Below the pieces are notes generated by a model. It was not told the origin of the DNA. It searched no databases and worked only from the letters and a program-made list of their open reading frames with translations. From Desulfomicrobium apsheronum (GTDB taxonomy: Bacteria; Desulfobacterota; Desulfovibrionia; Desulfovibrionales; Desulfomicrobiaceae), in assembly GCF_900114115.1 (NCBI RefSeq), contig NZ_FORX01000003.1, forward strand, positions 248,001 to 312,000: a stretch of 64,000 nucleotides of DNA. Reading direction: 5' to 3'. The position numbers were made by a program, and so were the translations under genes. Positions 48,283 to 57,068 of this stretch are shown piece by piece. How positions within the stretch are numbered: the first letter of the stretch is position 1; every line of letters begins with the position of its first letter.

Positions 48283-50063
48283 TCGACAGAGCTCCCGGCC
48301 ACTCGCAAAACCTCCTCCACCGTCGTCACACCCTGCACGACCCTCGCCATGCCGTCGTCGAACAGGGAACGAACCCCTTTTTTGCGGACCATTTCACGCA
48401 GATCGCCAAGATCGATATTCTTGCGGATGGCGTCCTTGACCTCAGTGTCATAGGGCAGGATCTCAAAGATGCCGGTTCGCCCGTAATAGCCCGTCTGCCG
48501 GCAGTGATCGCACCCGCGCCCCTTCCACAAGGCCTGTCCCGGACGGATGTAGCTGTCCAGGCCCAGGGCCTTTATCTCCTCGTAATCCGGCGTGTATTGC
48601 ACCTTACAGTGCATGCAGATGTTGCGCACCAGGCGCTGGGCGATGCAGCCGATGACGGCCGCATTGATGAGATATGCGTCAAGGCCGAGGTCCAGCAGGC
48701 GGGTCAGGGCGGCACTGGCGTCGTTGGTGTGCAGGGTCGAGAAGACGATATGCCCGGTCAGGGCCGACTGCATGGCCTGCTCGGCGGTCTCAAGGTCACG
48801 CATTTCACCGATCATGATGATGTCCGGGTCCTGGCGCAGGATATGGCGCAGCATCTGCCCAAAGGTCACGCCGATCTTGGACTGCACGCCAATCTGGTTG
48901 AAATCGTCGACCACCATCTCGATGGGATCTTCGAGCGTGACCACGTTGACCTGGGGATTGGCCAGCACCTTCAGGGTCGAGTACAGCGTGGTCGACTTTC
49001 CGCTCCCCGTGGGCCCGGTGACCAGGATGAGCCCGTAGGTCTTGCCCAGGAACTTGCTGTAGGTCGCATAATGATCGGGCCCCATGCCCAGCTCTTCGAG
49101 ATTCTTGAGCGTACTGTCGCTGGAAAGGAGCCGCAGCACCATCTTCTCGCCAAAGGCCACCGGAATGGTCGAAACGCGCACGTCCGTCGGCACTCCGGCC
49201 AGGACCAACTGCACGCGCCCGTCCTGGGGCCTGCGCTTCTCGGAGATGTCAAGCCGGCTCATCCCCTTCAGACGGTTTATCATGGCCAGATGCACGGTCA
49301 TGGGTAGCCTGTGCAGATCGTGCAGAATGCCGTCGATGCGAAACCGGATCAGCGCGAAATCCCTCTTGGGCTCGATGTGGATGTCGCTGGCGCGCTCGCG
49401 CAGGGCTGAGCGCAGCAGATAATCCACGGCCTTTATGATGTGCCGCTGCGATTCGGGATCGGATTTTTCCGAGACCTTGACCCGCGCTTCGAGATTGCCG
49501 ATCTCGCTTGAGTCCATGAACTCGATCTGCGCGGCCTGGATGGCTGTCCGGAACTGGTAATAATCGTCGATGAGGCGGTTGATGTCCTGCCTGGTGCTCA
49601 GAAACACCTTATAAGGCAGGTCGCTGACGCGCTCCATGTCCTGCCACAGCTCCGGCCGGAAAGGATTGAACACGGCAAGCTCAAGCTCACCGTCGCGGAT
49701 CATGATCGGCACCAGGGTGTTCATGCGGGCAAAGCTCTCGGAGATGGTCTTGGTGGTGACCTCAAGATCCAGATCAAAGGGGTCCACCCGCCGAAACTCA
49801 AGCCCCTCCCGACGCGCCACGGCCTTCAGGATGACATCTTCCGTGATGCGCGCTTCCGGGTGTCCGGGTTCCTTGGGGGGCTTTCGGATATTGAAGCGGA
49901 TCAGATCGTCGATTCCGTCCGGCCCTTCCACATCGATCCCGTTCTTGACGGCGTGGTCCATGATGATCCGGGCCTGCGCCTCGCTTATCTCGCCCGCGTC
50001 GGTCAGAATCTCCAGCAGATACGTCAGGGAATAGACCACGCGCTTTGTGTTCAAACTATCCAT
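48279..50063 (-). CDS. second GspE/PilB-family ATPase
   Basis: 594 residues. N-terminal MshEN-like part to about 170, then the core: ASDIHIEP, the Walker [15 protein letters not shown], Asp box LEDPIE, Walker [13 protein letters not shown], and [13 protein letters not shown] tetracysteine zinc site is intact: CMHC (near 485) and CDHC (near 525). Type II secretion or type IV pilus ATPase; not clearly one or the other. It overlaps rfaE2 by eight bases at its start. It has no pilin or secretin gene nearby, so it may work with components encoded elsewhere. Confidence 0.92.
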   Translation of the reverse strand: MDSLNTKRVVYSLTYLLEILTDAGEISEAQARIIMDHAVKNGIDVEGPDGIDDLIRFNIRKPPKEPGHPEARITEDVILKAVARREGLEFRRVDPFDLDLEVTTKTISESFARMNTLVPIMIRDGELELAVFNPFRPELWQDMERVSDLPYKVFLSTRQDINRLIDDYYQFRTAIQAAQIEFMDSSEIGNLEARVKVSEKSDPESQRHIIKAVDYLLRSALRERASDIHIEPKRDFALIRFRIDGILHDLHRLPMTVHLAMINRLKGMSRLDISEKRRPQDGRVQLVLAGVPTDVRVSTIPVAFGEKMVLRLLSSDSTLKNLEELGMGPDHYATYSKFLGKTYGLILVTGPTGSGKSTTLYSTLKVLANPQVNVVTLEDPIEMVVDDFNQIGVQSKIGVTFGQMLRHILRQDPDIIMIGEMRDLETAEQAMQSALTGHIVFSTLHTNDASAALTRLLDLGLDAYLINAAVIGCIAQRLVRNICMHCKVQYTPDYEEIKALGLDSYIRPGQALWKGRGCDHCRQTGYYGRTGIFEILPYDTEVKDAIRKNIDLGDLREMVRKKGVRSLFDDGMARVVQGVTTVEEVLRVAGSSVD

Positions 50064-50535
50064 TGCCGCCTCGTTGATGCATGGCCACGATGCGTTCCAC
50101 CGTCCCCGTAGTTGAATATCCCGCCAACAGCGGGATGGAGCAGACCGTCCCGCCCGCCGCCTCCACCACCTCTCGCCCGACTATCCGGTCCACGCTCCAG
50201 TCCCCGCCCTTGACCAGCACGTCCGGGCTGACCTTGCGGATCAGTTCCAGCGGCGTGTCCTCATCGAAGATGATGACAAAGTCCACGCAGGCCAGGGCCG
50301 CCAGCACCCGTGCCCGGCTTTGCTGGTCGTTGACCGGTCGAAGCGCTCCCTTGAGGCGCCTGACCGAAGCGTCGCTGTTGAGGCCGACAACCAGGCAGGA
50401 ACCCATGCTCCTGGCTCGTTCCAGGTAGTCCACATGGCCTGGGTGGATGATGTCGAAGCAGCCATTGGTGAACACGACCTTGCCGCCGGGCCTTGCAATT
50501 TGTTCGGGAGAAATGATTTTTTGTTCGGTATTCAT
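50056..50535 (-). CDS. rfaE2: heptose 1-phosphate adenylyltransferase (RfaE domain II)
   Basis: Nucleotidyltransferase that activates heptose 1-phosphate to ADP-heptose for lipopolysaccharide. 159 residues from ATG at 50535. The signature [33 protein letters not shown] and [15 protein letters not shown] are clear. The kinase half (RfaE domain I) is a separate gene at 57065-58087; most enterobacteria have one fused HldE. The upstream frame extends to 50751 but has no ribosome site and overlaps the divergent hypothetical gene. Confidence 0.92.
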   Translation of the reverse strand: MNTEQKIISPEQIARPGGKVVFTNGCFDIIHPGHVDYLERARSMGSCLVVGLNSDASVRRLKGALRPVNDQQSRARVLAALACVDFVIIFDEDTPLELIRKVSPDVLVKGGDWSVDRIVGREVVEAAGGTVCSIPLLAGYSTTGTVERIVAMHQRGGNG

Positions 50536-50605
50536 CGATTCTTGTGGGTTTGACGGATGCCTGGGGGTGCCGTACATGACGCGAAAAATGAGTACGGGAT
50601 GTGCA

Positions 50606-51322
50606 ATGTCCAAAAGCTGGCTCAAGTCCAAACATGATTCCTTCGTACGCGACGTTCTGCGCGATTTCTGCCAGATCGCCATTGCTTTGGAAAACCATTT
50701 TTCCGAGTACGACGCAAGCGGCTCCGTGAGCTTCCATTTCTTTGACGACATTCTCGGTCGTCAAAACAGCAAGGGCCTGCTCTGGAGGCTCAAAGACACC
50801 TCCCATCTGCTTTTTCGCAACGAAGACCGGACCTCGTTCGCGATTCTCGGCGAATACCTGGACTGGGCGCTAGGCTACATCTTCCATGAATGCATAAAAC
50901 TCAAGGAAGATGCCTATCAGCAGCTGAACTACAAACCCCGGTTCAAACAACTGCAGCAGGGCGTGGGCCTCACGCCGGAAGAACAGCATATTGGTTCGGA
51001 ACTCTATGCGGTCATAAGGCAGACTTCGGAAAGCATAGAGCGCGAGGTCCGCCGTATCCGCTTCATCATCTTTCATTGTAAGCGCCTTTTCATCCTATAT
51101 CTTCCACTTCATCATGAAAACCCTCTTCTGGCTCGATTTCTTTACGCTCAAAGCGATCTCGTTCACGGCGTGTTCAAGGGATATGCAGAAGAACTGATCC
51201 ACGCCGTCTACACAGAGGGGACACACCGCATGTACGCTCTGGCCGCGCAATCTCTGGAGGATGGAGGCTGGCTTGACGAAGCGGCCAAGGCCAGACGACT
51301 CGGAGAGAGTTCCGGGACTTAA
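50606..51322 (+). CDS. hypothetical protein, soluble, helical
   Basis: I do not recognise the family. About 238 residues from ATG at 50606. Mostly alpha-helical and rich in charged and aromatic residues ([43 protein letters not shown]). No signal peptide, membrane segment or known motif. The start is weak; the divergent rfaE2 ATG lies 70 bases away. It is followed after 90 bases by a lipoprotein gene and the coaBC operon. Confidence 0.7.
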   Translation: MSKSWLKSKHDSFVRDVLRDFCQIAIALENHFSEYDASGSVSFHFFDDILGRQNSKGLLWRLKDTSHLLFRNEDRTSFAILGEYLDWALGYIFHECIKLKEDAYQQLNYKPRFKQLQQGVGLTPEEQHIGSELYAVIRQTSESIEREVRRIRFIIFHCKRLFILYLPLHHENPLLARFLYAQSDLVHGVFKGYAEELIHAVYTEGTHRMYALAAQSLEDGGWLDEAAKARRLGESSGT

Positions 51323-51412
51323 AAAAAACTTGATCTCACTGCCGATGTTGCTAGATTTTCAGCCCAAGAACTTGCGATCTCCAATTTTAACGTTCCTGAA
51401 AGGATTACACCC

Positions 51413-51943
51413 ATGCGTTATCTTAAATTGATTCTCGTAGCATTGCTGCTTTCTTCCTGGGGTTGCGCCACTTTCAACGACACCACCGCCGAAGATCCCG
51501 GCATTGCCCCGACGCAAAACAGTTTCTACTATGATTTCAAAGACATTCGCGTCCCTGAAGAGATGGAGATTCAGCCCAAGAAGTCCATCATCTCTCCCAT
51601 GGAAAGCGGCAAATACGGAACCATCGTCTTCCGTGGCCGAGCCGAACCCATTTCGCTTTTCGACTTCTTCTTCAACAACATGCCCAAAGACGGCTGGAGC
51701 ATGGTCACCTACCAGAAGTACCAACGCTATCACCTTGTTTTTACAAAAGAAAACCGTGTCTGCATGATTAGCATCGAGGAAAGCCCCATGTGGTACACAT
51801 GGCTTGAGATCAAGGTATCCCCCAAGGTCGCGGGCAGCAGCGAACCTGCCTACTCCATCGGCACCCCGCCTCCCGCTGATCCCTACCAGACCTACCCGCC
51901 TGCGGGAACGGGCCTGGACTCTGAAAGGACGTTGTCACAGTGA
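51413..51943 (+). CDS. putative outer-membrane or periplasmic lipoprotein
   Basis: 176 residues. The signal peptide MRYLKLILVALLLSSWGC ends in a lipobox with the lipidated cysteine at 18. The mature part has a compact alpha/beta region (YGTIVFRGRAEPISLFDFFFN, MPKDGWSMV) and a Pro-rich C-terminal tail. No named domain. The gene has ACGTTCCTGAAAGGATT upstream, giving a good ribosome site. Its stop overlaps the coaBC GTG (GTGA), which is unusual company for a CoA enzyme. Confidence 0.82.
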   Translation: MRYLKLILVALLLSSWGCATFNDTTAEDPGIAPTQNSFYYDFKDIRVPEEMEIQPKKSIISPMESGKYGTIVFRGRAEPISLFDFFFNNMPKDGWSMVTYQKYQRYHLVFTKENRVCMISIEESPMWYTWLEIKVSPKVAGSSEPAYSIGTPPPADPYQTYPPAGTGLDSERTLSQ

Positions 51944-53151
51944 TTCCCGCACATTACCTGTTCGACACGTTTCACGGGAAACGTATCCACCTGGGAGTCA
52001 CCGGCTCCATCGCTGCATACAAGGCCCTGGATCTGACCAGGGCCTTTTTGCATTTGCACCTTCAGGTAGGCGTGACCCTGACGGAATCAGCTCGCAAATT
52101 CGTGACCGACCTCTCCTTTGGGGCACTCGGGGCTGATCCTCTCTACACCGACATGTTTTCCGGTGGTGCCAATTTCGATCATCTCGAACCATCGGTGGCC
52201 GATGCCTTTGTCGTTGTTCCAGCGACGGCGAACATGATCGCCAAGATGGCCTGCGGCATCGCCGACGACCTGCTCAGCTGTCAGCTTCTGGCCTACTGCG
52301 GCCCGGTGCTGGTGGCTCCGGCCATGAACCCGCGCATGTGGAGCGCCCCGGCGACTCGACACAACTGGTCCGTACTGGGTGAACGCGGCGTTTCACGCAT
52401 TGAGCCCGAGTGCGGCAATGTCGCCTGCGGGGACACGGGCCAGGGCAGGCTCGCCCCTCTGGACGAGATCTTCATCCGCACCCTGGCCGCGCTTTCGCCT
52501 CAGGATCTTCGTGGCAAGAAAATCATGCTCACGCTTGGACCGACGCGGGAATACTTTGACAAGGCTCGCTTCTGGTCCAATCCCTCAAGCGGAATCATGG
52601 GAGCCAGCCTGGCTGTCGCGGCAGCTCTGCGTGGCGCTGAAGTCACCGCCATCACCGGCCCGGTGGACATCGCCCTGCCGTCAATGATCCAGCGCGTTCC
52701 CGTGGTCACTGCCCGCGACATGTTTGAAGCCGCGCAGGATATTTTTCCATCACAGGACATAGGATGCTTTACGGCAGCCGTAGCTGACTTTCGCCCACCG
52801 GCCTGCTCCACGGGCAAGTTCAAGAAAAGCGGAGAAACCCTGAGTCTGACTTTTGAGTCCAACCCCGACATCCTCGCGACCCTGAGCACCGCCAAAAAGT
52901 CCTGGCAACAAACCATCGGCTTTGCCGCTGAAGCGCAAGACCTCGAAATAAATGCTGCGCTCAAGCTCACCAAAAAAAATCTTGATCTGCTCGTAGCCAA
53001 TCCCATAGACGAGGCCGGTGCCGGCTTTGCAGCATCCACCAACAGGGTTTTGGTCATGGATCGGCACGGCCGACAGGAAGCGTGGCCGCAGCTGCCCAAA
53101 ACTGAAATTGCTTGGAGGATTTGGGATTGGATCTCAATGAACACACCCTGA
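51940..53151 (+). CDS. coaBC: phosphopantothenoylcysteine decarboxylase/synthase
   Basis: Bifunctional Dfp: makes 4'-phosphopantothenoylcysteine and decarboxylates it for coenzyme A. 403 residues. The flavin-binding decarboxylase (1-190) shows GVTGSIAAYKAL, PATANMIAKMACGIADDL, APAMNPRMW and CGNVACGDTGQGRL (redox cysteine). The CTP-dependent ligase follows, with LGPTREYFDKARFWSNPSSG, AAVADFRP and LKLTKKNLDLLVAN. The start is GTG at 51940. The gene overlaps the following hypothetical by about 25 bases and carries a parS-like site near its 5' end. Confidence 0.96.
   Translation: MIPAHYLFDTFHGKRIHLGVTGSIAAYKALDLTRAFLHLHLQVGVTLTESARKFVTDLSFGALGADPLYTDMFSGGANFDHLEPSVADAFVVVPATANMIAKMACGIADDLLSCQLLAYCGPVLVAPAMNPRMWSAPATRHNWSVLGERGVSRIEPECGNVACGDTGQGRLAPLDEIFIRTLAALSPQDLRGKKIMLTLGPTREYFDKARFWSNPSSGIMGASLAVAAALRGAEVTAITGPVDIALPSMIQRVPVVTARDMFEAAQDIFPSQDIGCFTAAVADFRPPACSTGKFKKSGETLSLTFESNPDILATLSTAKKSWQQTIGFAAEAQDLEINAALKLTKKNLDLLVANPIDEAGAGFAASTNRVLVMDRHGRQEAWPQLPKTEIAWRIWDWISMNTP
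51968..51983. other. parS-like site inside coaBC
   Basis: CGTTTCACGGGAAACG matches the bacterial parS consensus TGTTTCACGTGAAACA at 13 of 16 positions and keeps the GTTTCACGGGAAAC core that also occurs at 53348. It lies about 3 kb from parA. Functional only if the host ParB reads it. Confidence 0.55.
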
Positions 53152-53741
53152 CCGAAGCACAGCGCACCTTGAAGCGCCTTGGCGTCACCCATGTCCTGCG
53201 TCCTCGGATCGAAGCGTTCGAAGAGACTCCGCCCGCGCCTGTCCCTTTGAAGGCGACTCAACAACCTGAATCACCAACCCAAAGACCAACAGCCCAGAAG
53301 CCCTCTTCACCCGCAAGTGAACCGCTTCCCATTTTACTTCGGTCATTGTTTCACGGGAAACAATCACCTGTTCGCACAATGTGGACGTACCTCGGCCTTT
53401 ACGAAGACATGCAAAAAGCGACAAATCCGCCCCGCCTGGTCGTCTTCAAAAAAATCCAGGAGTCCGTCTGCCAGCACCTTAAATGGCAAGCCAGGGAAAT
53501 CAGCTCATGGCCCCTCGATCTGGACTCCGAAACTTTCCGCAAAGGATTGGAGCACTTCAGGCCACAACTGATCCTGCTCTTTCTGGACCGCGAAACCGCA
53601 GATGAAGCGGTCCACGCCCGTATCCAAAGTCTCCTGGGACAAGCAGGCTGCACGGTCGTAACCCTGCCAAGCCTGGAAGAGATGGCGCAAGGCAATCAGC
53701 AAATCAAAAATAAAGCCTGGAAAATCCTGCAAAGCATCTGA
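53127..53741 (+). CDS. hypothetical protein, two-part with variable proline-rich linker
   Basis: About 204 residues from TTG at 53127, chosen because GGAGGA lies 7 bases upstream. The N-terminal 30 residues (LNEHTLTEAQRTLKRLGV) are followed by a Pro/Thr/Gln linker and a C-terminal alpha/beta region with PPRLVVFKKIQESVCQHLKW, PQLILLFLDRETADEAVHAR and TVVTLPSLEEMAQGN. This resembles a Rossmann-like or uracil-DNA-glycosylase-like fold at a glance but I cannot confirm it. A strong parS-like site lies inside the gene. Confidence 0.72.
   Translation: MDLNEHTLTEAQRTLKRLGVTHVLRPRIEAFEETPPAPVPLKATQQPESPTQRPTAQKPSSPASEPLPILLRSLFHGKQSPVRTMWTYLGLYEDMQKATNPPRLVVFKKIQESVCQHLKWQAREISSWPLDLDSETFRKGLEHFRPQLILLFLDRETADEAVHARIQSLLGQAGCTVVTLPSLEEMAQGNQQIKNKAWKILQSI
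53347..53362. other. parS-like site, near-perfect
   Basis: TGTTTCACGGGAAACA differs from the parS consensus at one position, with further dyad bases (TTG...CAA) outside. It lies about 1.6 kb before parA and 2.8 kb before parB, and is the best ParB-binding candidate in the window. Confidence 0.8.
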
Positions 53742-53847
53742 TCCCCCCTGGCGGATCGTTAAAAATTCAATTCACAAAAAAGCAGCCGCACAACTCAAAT
53801 TCCGTATTGCCCACCAAACAGCCTTAGGTTAGGTGTTTTTCATATTT

Positions 53848-53863
53848 TGTTTCACATGGAGCA
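53848..53863. other. degenerate parS-like half-site
   Basis: TGTTTCACATGGAGCA keeps the left half TGTTTCAC but has three mismatches on the right. It overlaps the ribosome-binding region of the epimerase gene; could be fortuitous. Confidence 0.3.
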
Positions 53864-53867
53864 TTGC

Positions 53868-54875
53868 ATGAAAATTCTTATCACGGGTGCGGCGGGATTT
53901 ATCGGTTTTCACCTCGCCAAACGCTTTCTCGCCACGGGAACTTCCGTATTTGGCCTGGACAACCTCAATGACTACTACTCGGTGGACTTGAAAAAAGACC
54001 GCCTGAAGCTTCTGCAGCAGGATTCAAATTTCCATTTCGAGCCCATCGATCTCGCTGACGGCGTAGCCCTGGATGCGTATTTCAAGGCCAACGAGTTTAC
54101 ACACGTGGTCAATCTGGCGGCTCAGGCGGGTGTCAGATACTCCCTTCTGAATCCAAAATCCTACATTGATTCCAATATAGTAGGCTTTGCAAACCTGCTG
54201 GAATGCTGCCGCCACAACGGTACGAAGCACTTGGTGTACGCCTCGTCGAGTTCGGTCTACGGGCTGAACACATCCATGCCCTTTTCCGTCCACGACAACG
54301 TGGACCATCCCGTGAGTCTGTACGCGGCCAGCAAGAAATCAAACGAACTCATGGCGCACACCTATTCATACCTTTACAAGCTGCCAACCACTGGCCTGCG
54401 CTTCTTCACGGTGTACGGCCCCTGGGGGCGACCCGACATGGCGCTGTACCTCTTCACCAAGGCCATCTGCGAAGGAAAGCCGATCAACGTCTTCAATCAC
54501 GGCAAGATGCGCAGGGATTTCACCTATATCGACGACATCGTCGAGGGAGTGTTCCGGATCGTGAGTCATGTTCCGGCAGGCAATCCGGCATGGGACGGGA
54601 AAAATCCCGATCCAAGCACCTCCCCCGCGCCCTACAAGCTCTACAACATCGGCAACAACAACACCGTGGAACTTGAGCAGTTCATCACCGTGCTTGAGAA
54701 TGCCCTGGGCCAAAAAGCGGTGCGCAACTACATGGATATCCAGCCCGGAGACGTGCCGGCGACTTACGCCAACATCGACGACCTGATCAAGGAAGTCGGA
54801 TTCAAGCCCTCCACGAGCATCGAGGAAGGTATAGAGAAGTTCATCGCCTGGTACAAAGATTACTACCGTCCTTAG
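53868..54875 (+). CDS. NAD-dependent UDP-sugar 4-epimerase (UDP-glucuronate/GlcNAc epimerase family)
   Basis: Short-chain epimerase that makes a surface-polysaccharide sugar. 335 residues. Rossmann motif GAAGFIGFHLA, DNLNDYYSVDLKKDRL, the catalytic ASSSSVYG and YAASKKSNELMAH (Tyr-x3-Lys), and YGPWGRPDMAL typical of the UDP-glucuronate 4-epimerase clade. ATG at 53868 follows ATGGAGC. Substrate inferred from clade and from the UDP-uronate dehydrogenase elsewhere in the window. Confidence 0.9.
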   Translation: MKILITGAAGFIGFHLAKRFLATGTSVFGLDNLNDYYSVDLKKDRLKLLQQDSNFHFEPIDLADGVALDAYFKANEFTHVVNLAAQAGVRYSLLNPKSYIDSNIVGFANLLECCRHNGTKHLVYASSSSVYGLNTSMPFSVHDNVDHPVSLYAASKKSNELMAHTYSYLYKLPTTGLRFFTVYGPWGRPDMALYLFTKAICEGKPINVFNHGKMRRDFTYIDDIVEGVFRIVSHVPAGNPAWDGKNPDPSTSPAPYKLYNIGNNNTVELEQFITVLENALGQKAVRNYMDIQPGDVPATYANIDDLIKEVGFKPSTSIEEGIEKFIAWYKDYYRP

Positions 54876-54889
54876 TTCCCCGTGAAACA
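54874..54889. other. parS-like site just upstream of parA
   Basis: AGTTCCCCGTGAAACA has the right half of the consensus intact (CGTGAAACA) and three mismatches on the left. It lies 23 bases before the parA start codon, so it might also serve autoregulation. Confidence 0.4.
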
Positions 54890-54911
54890 ACAGGATCTGG
54901 AGGGAAGACTT

Positions 54912-55700
54912 TTGGCGCAGACAATCGTTTTGGCAAATCAGAAAGGCGGTGTGGGCAAAACCACCACCACCGTCAACCTGGCGGCATCACTGGCGGCCAT
55001 GGAACAGCGCGTACTGGTCATTGATTGCGACCCGCAGGCCAATGCATCAAGCGGTCTTGGCGTTGACGTGAGCCAGGTGCAAAGCTCGATCTACCAGGCC
55101 CTTTTCTCTCCGGAAGAGGCACGCAAGGGCATTGTGGATTCGGACATGGAGTTCCTGAAAATACTCCCCTCAACGCCGGACCTTGTGGGCGCGGAGATCG
55201 AACTTGGCGAAGAAAAGGACAGGGAATTCATACTGCGCGGCATCGTGAAACTGCTGAGCCCGGAGTACGACTACATCCTGATCGACTGCCCTCCTTCGCT
55301 GGGGCTGATCACCATCAACGCCCTGTGCGCGGCCAGATGGCTGCTCGTTCCGCTGCAATGCGAATACTACGCGCTGGAGGGGATCGCGCAGCTCATGAAA
55401 ACCTACGGACTGGTCAAGGAAAGGCTGAACCCCGACCTCGACATTCTGGGCATACTGCTGACCATGTTCGACAAACGCAACAAGCTCTCATTCATGGTCG
55501 AACGCGAGGTGCGCGACCACTTCAAAGAGCTTGTGTTCACAACATCGATACCGAGAAACGTGCGCCTGTCGGAGGCGCCAAGCCATGGCCTTCCGGCCAT
55601 TCTCTATGACATCAGGTCCATGGGCACCCAGTCATATATCACGCTGGCCCAGGAACTGATCGACAAGAAGCTGGATCAATCGCAGGAGCAGACGACTTGA
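54912..55700 (+). CDS. parA: chromosome-partitioning ATPase ParA
   Basis: Deviant Walker-A ATPase that drives segregation of the origin region with ParB. 262 residues. ANQKGGVGKTTTTVNLA (Walker A), VLVIDCDPQANASSGLG, YILIDCPPSLGLIT and the C-terminal VRLSEAPSHGLPAILYD. Start TTG at 54912 preceded by GGAGGG by six bases; MAQTIVLANQKGG is the usual N-terminus. Its 3' end overlaps a gene on the other strand. ParA and ParB in this order near parS sites suggest the chromosomal origin-proximal system. Confidence 0.95.
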   Translation: MAQTIVLANQKGGVGKTTTTVNLAASLAAMEQRVLVIDCDPQANASSGLGVDVSQVQSSIYQALFSPEEARKGIVDSDMEFLKILPSTPDLVGAEIELGEEKDREFILRGIVKLLSPEYDYILIDCPPSLGLITINALCAARWLLVPLQCEYYALEGIAQLMKTYGLVKERLNPDLDILGILLTMFDKRNKLSFMVEREVRDHFKELVFTTSIPRNVRLSEAPSHGLPAILYDIRSMGTQSYITLAQELIDKKLDQSQEQTT

Positions 55701-56086
55701 GGCGTGCAGGTCACAGTGACCTTGTCCTTGAAATGACGCTTGGTGATGCGCGACTTGCAACCTACGCACTGAAATGCAAGCAGTCCGCCCATGTTGGCGG
55801 CACGCAGCATGAACTTGCGGGGTTCATCGCCCTTCCAGTCCTCGGTGGTTGATCCGCAGGTTTCACACGACACGTCGGTGGGCAGCTCGTAACGGAGGTC
55901 CCAATATTTTTCGAGGAGCTGCAGGTCAGCCATGGGTTCGACAATGGGATCTTCCGAGGGATAGAGCTTTTCCACCACGGAGAGAACATGCCGGCAGACA
56001 TGCTGCCACATTTCCTCTTCGATAAAAACACCCTGGGGCGTGCCCTTGGCATCGACTACGTATCTGATGGCCGTATCCTTGTTCAC
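55676..56086 (-). CDS. small hypothetical protein with zinc-ribbon cysteines, antisense between parA and parB
   Basis: 136 residues from GTG at 56086, which follows CCGGAG by five bases. The sequence has a GVFIEEEMWQHVCRHV helix, then CETCGST and CVGCKSR about 35 residues apart, consistent with a C4 zinc ribbon. The C-terminus is CTPQVVCSCD. No named family. It overlaps the end of parA by 25 bases and is divergent from parB across 97 bases. Function unknown. Confidence 0.75.
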   Translation of the reverse strand: MNKDTAIRYVVDAKGTPQGVFIEEEMWQHVCRHVLSVVEKLYPSEDPIVEPMADLQLLEKYWDLRYELPTDVSCETCGSTTEDWKGDEPRKFMLRAANMGGLLAFQCVGCKSRITKRHFKDKVTVTCTPQVVCSCD

Positions 56087-56183
56087 TGTGACTCCGGAAG
56101 TTGAAGGTTGGGACAATCATCTGTCTTTAAATACGAATCGCCACGGGTCAACGGCCCTTGACGCAAACATCCGCGGGTAAAGC

Positions 56184-57068
56184 ATGACCATGAAAAAACG
56201 CGGGCTCGGACGCGGGCTTGATGTACTCATCAAAAGCCGCAATGTCGAACCCGAACACGAAGCAGAAATAGTGACGCTGGACATAAACGCGCTTGAACCC
56301 AACATCCACCAGCCCCGCCACCACTTCGACCAGGCGGCGCTTGAAGAGCTGGCCGCCTCCATCAAGAACCAGGGCCTGATCCAGCCGGTGCTGGTCAGAC
56401 CGCTGCCAACGCCAGGACACTATGAACTCGTTGCCGGGGAAAGGCGCTGGCGAGCCTGCCGCATGGCCGGGCTTGATACCATCGACTGCATAGTCCGGCG
56501 CTTGGACGACCATGAAAGCATGGCCATCGCGCTCATAGAGAACCTTCAGCGCGAGGATCTCAACCCTATCGAGGAAGCGCGGGCTCTGGGGCAGATCAAG
56601 GAACATTTCAGGATCACCCAGGAAGAGCTGGCCGACAAAATCGGCAAAAGCAGACCCGCCGTTACCAACAGCCTGCGGCTTCTGAAGTTGCCGGAAAAGG
56701 TACAGAACCTGCTGGAGACAAATACCCTCTCCGCCGGACACGCAAGAGCGCTGCTCGGGCTCGATGATCCCGAGAGCATGATCCTCTTGGCTGAAAAGAT
56801 TCTGCAAAGAAATCTGAACGTACGCGCCACGGAAGAGCTGGTCAAAAAAATCAAAAACCAAGATGAGCCGGAAGAAGAAAAGCCGCGCCGCGCCAAACCC
56901 ATGGCCGAAGACATAGCGGGCGTGGTCAGGGCCCTGGCGGGCACCTTCACCGTCAAACACTCGGGAACGCCCAAAAAAGGAAAAATCGTGTTCGCTTACG
57001 CAAGCAACGAAGAAAGGGAAAAAATAGCGTCCTTCCTTGAACGCATGGCAAAGGAGCAGGAAATATGA
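56184..57068 (+). CDS. parB: chromosome-partitioning protein ParB
   Basis: CTPase and parS-binding clamp. 294 residues: the ParA-interacting N-terminus (KKRGLGRGLDVLI), the CTP-binding GERRWRACRMAGL region, the helix-turn-helix with EELADKIGKSRPAVTNSLRLLKLP and the C-terminal dimerisation zone (EEREKIASFLERMAKE). Two close ATGs (56184, 56190). Stop and rfaE1 start overlap (ATGA). Confidence 0.95.
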   Translation: MTMKKRGLGRGLDVLIKSRNVEPEHEAEIVTLDINALEPNIHQPRHHFDQAALEELAASIKNQGLIQPVLVRPLPTPGHYELVAGERRWRACRMAGLDTIDCIVRRLDDHESMAIALIENLQREDLNPIEEARALGQIKEHFRITQEELADKIGKSRPAVTNSLRLLKLPEKVQNLLETNTLSAGHARALLGLDDPESMILLAEKILQRNLNVRATEELVKKIKNQDEPEEEKPRRAKPMAEDIAGVVRALAGTFTVKHSGTPKKGKIVFAYASNEEREKIASFLERMAKEQEI

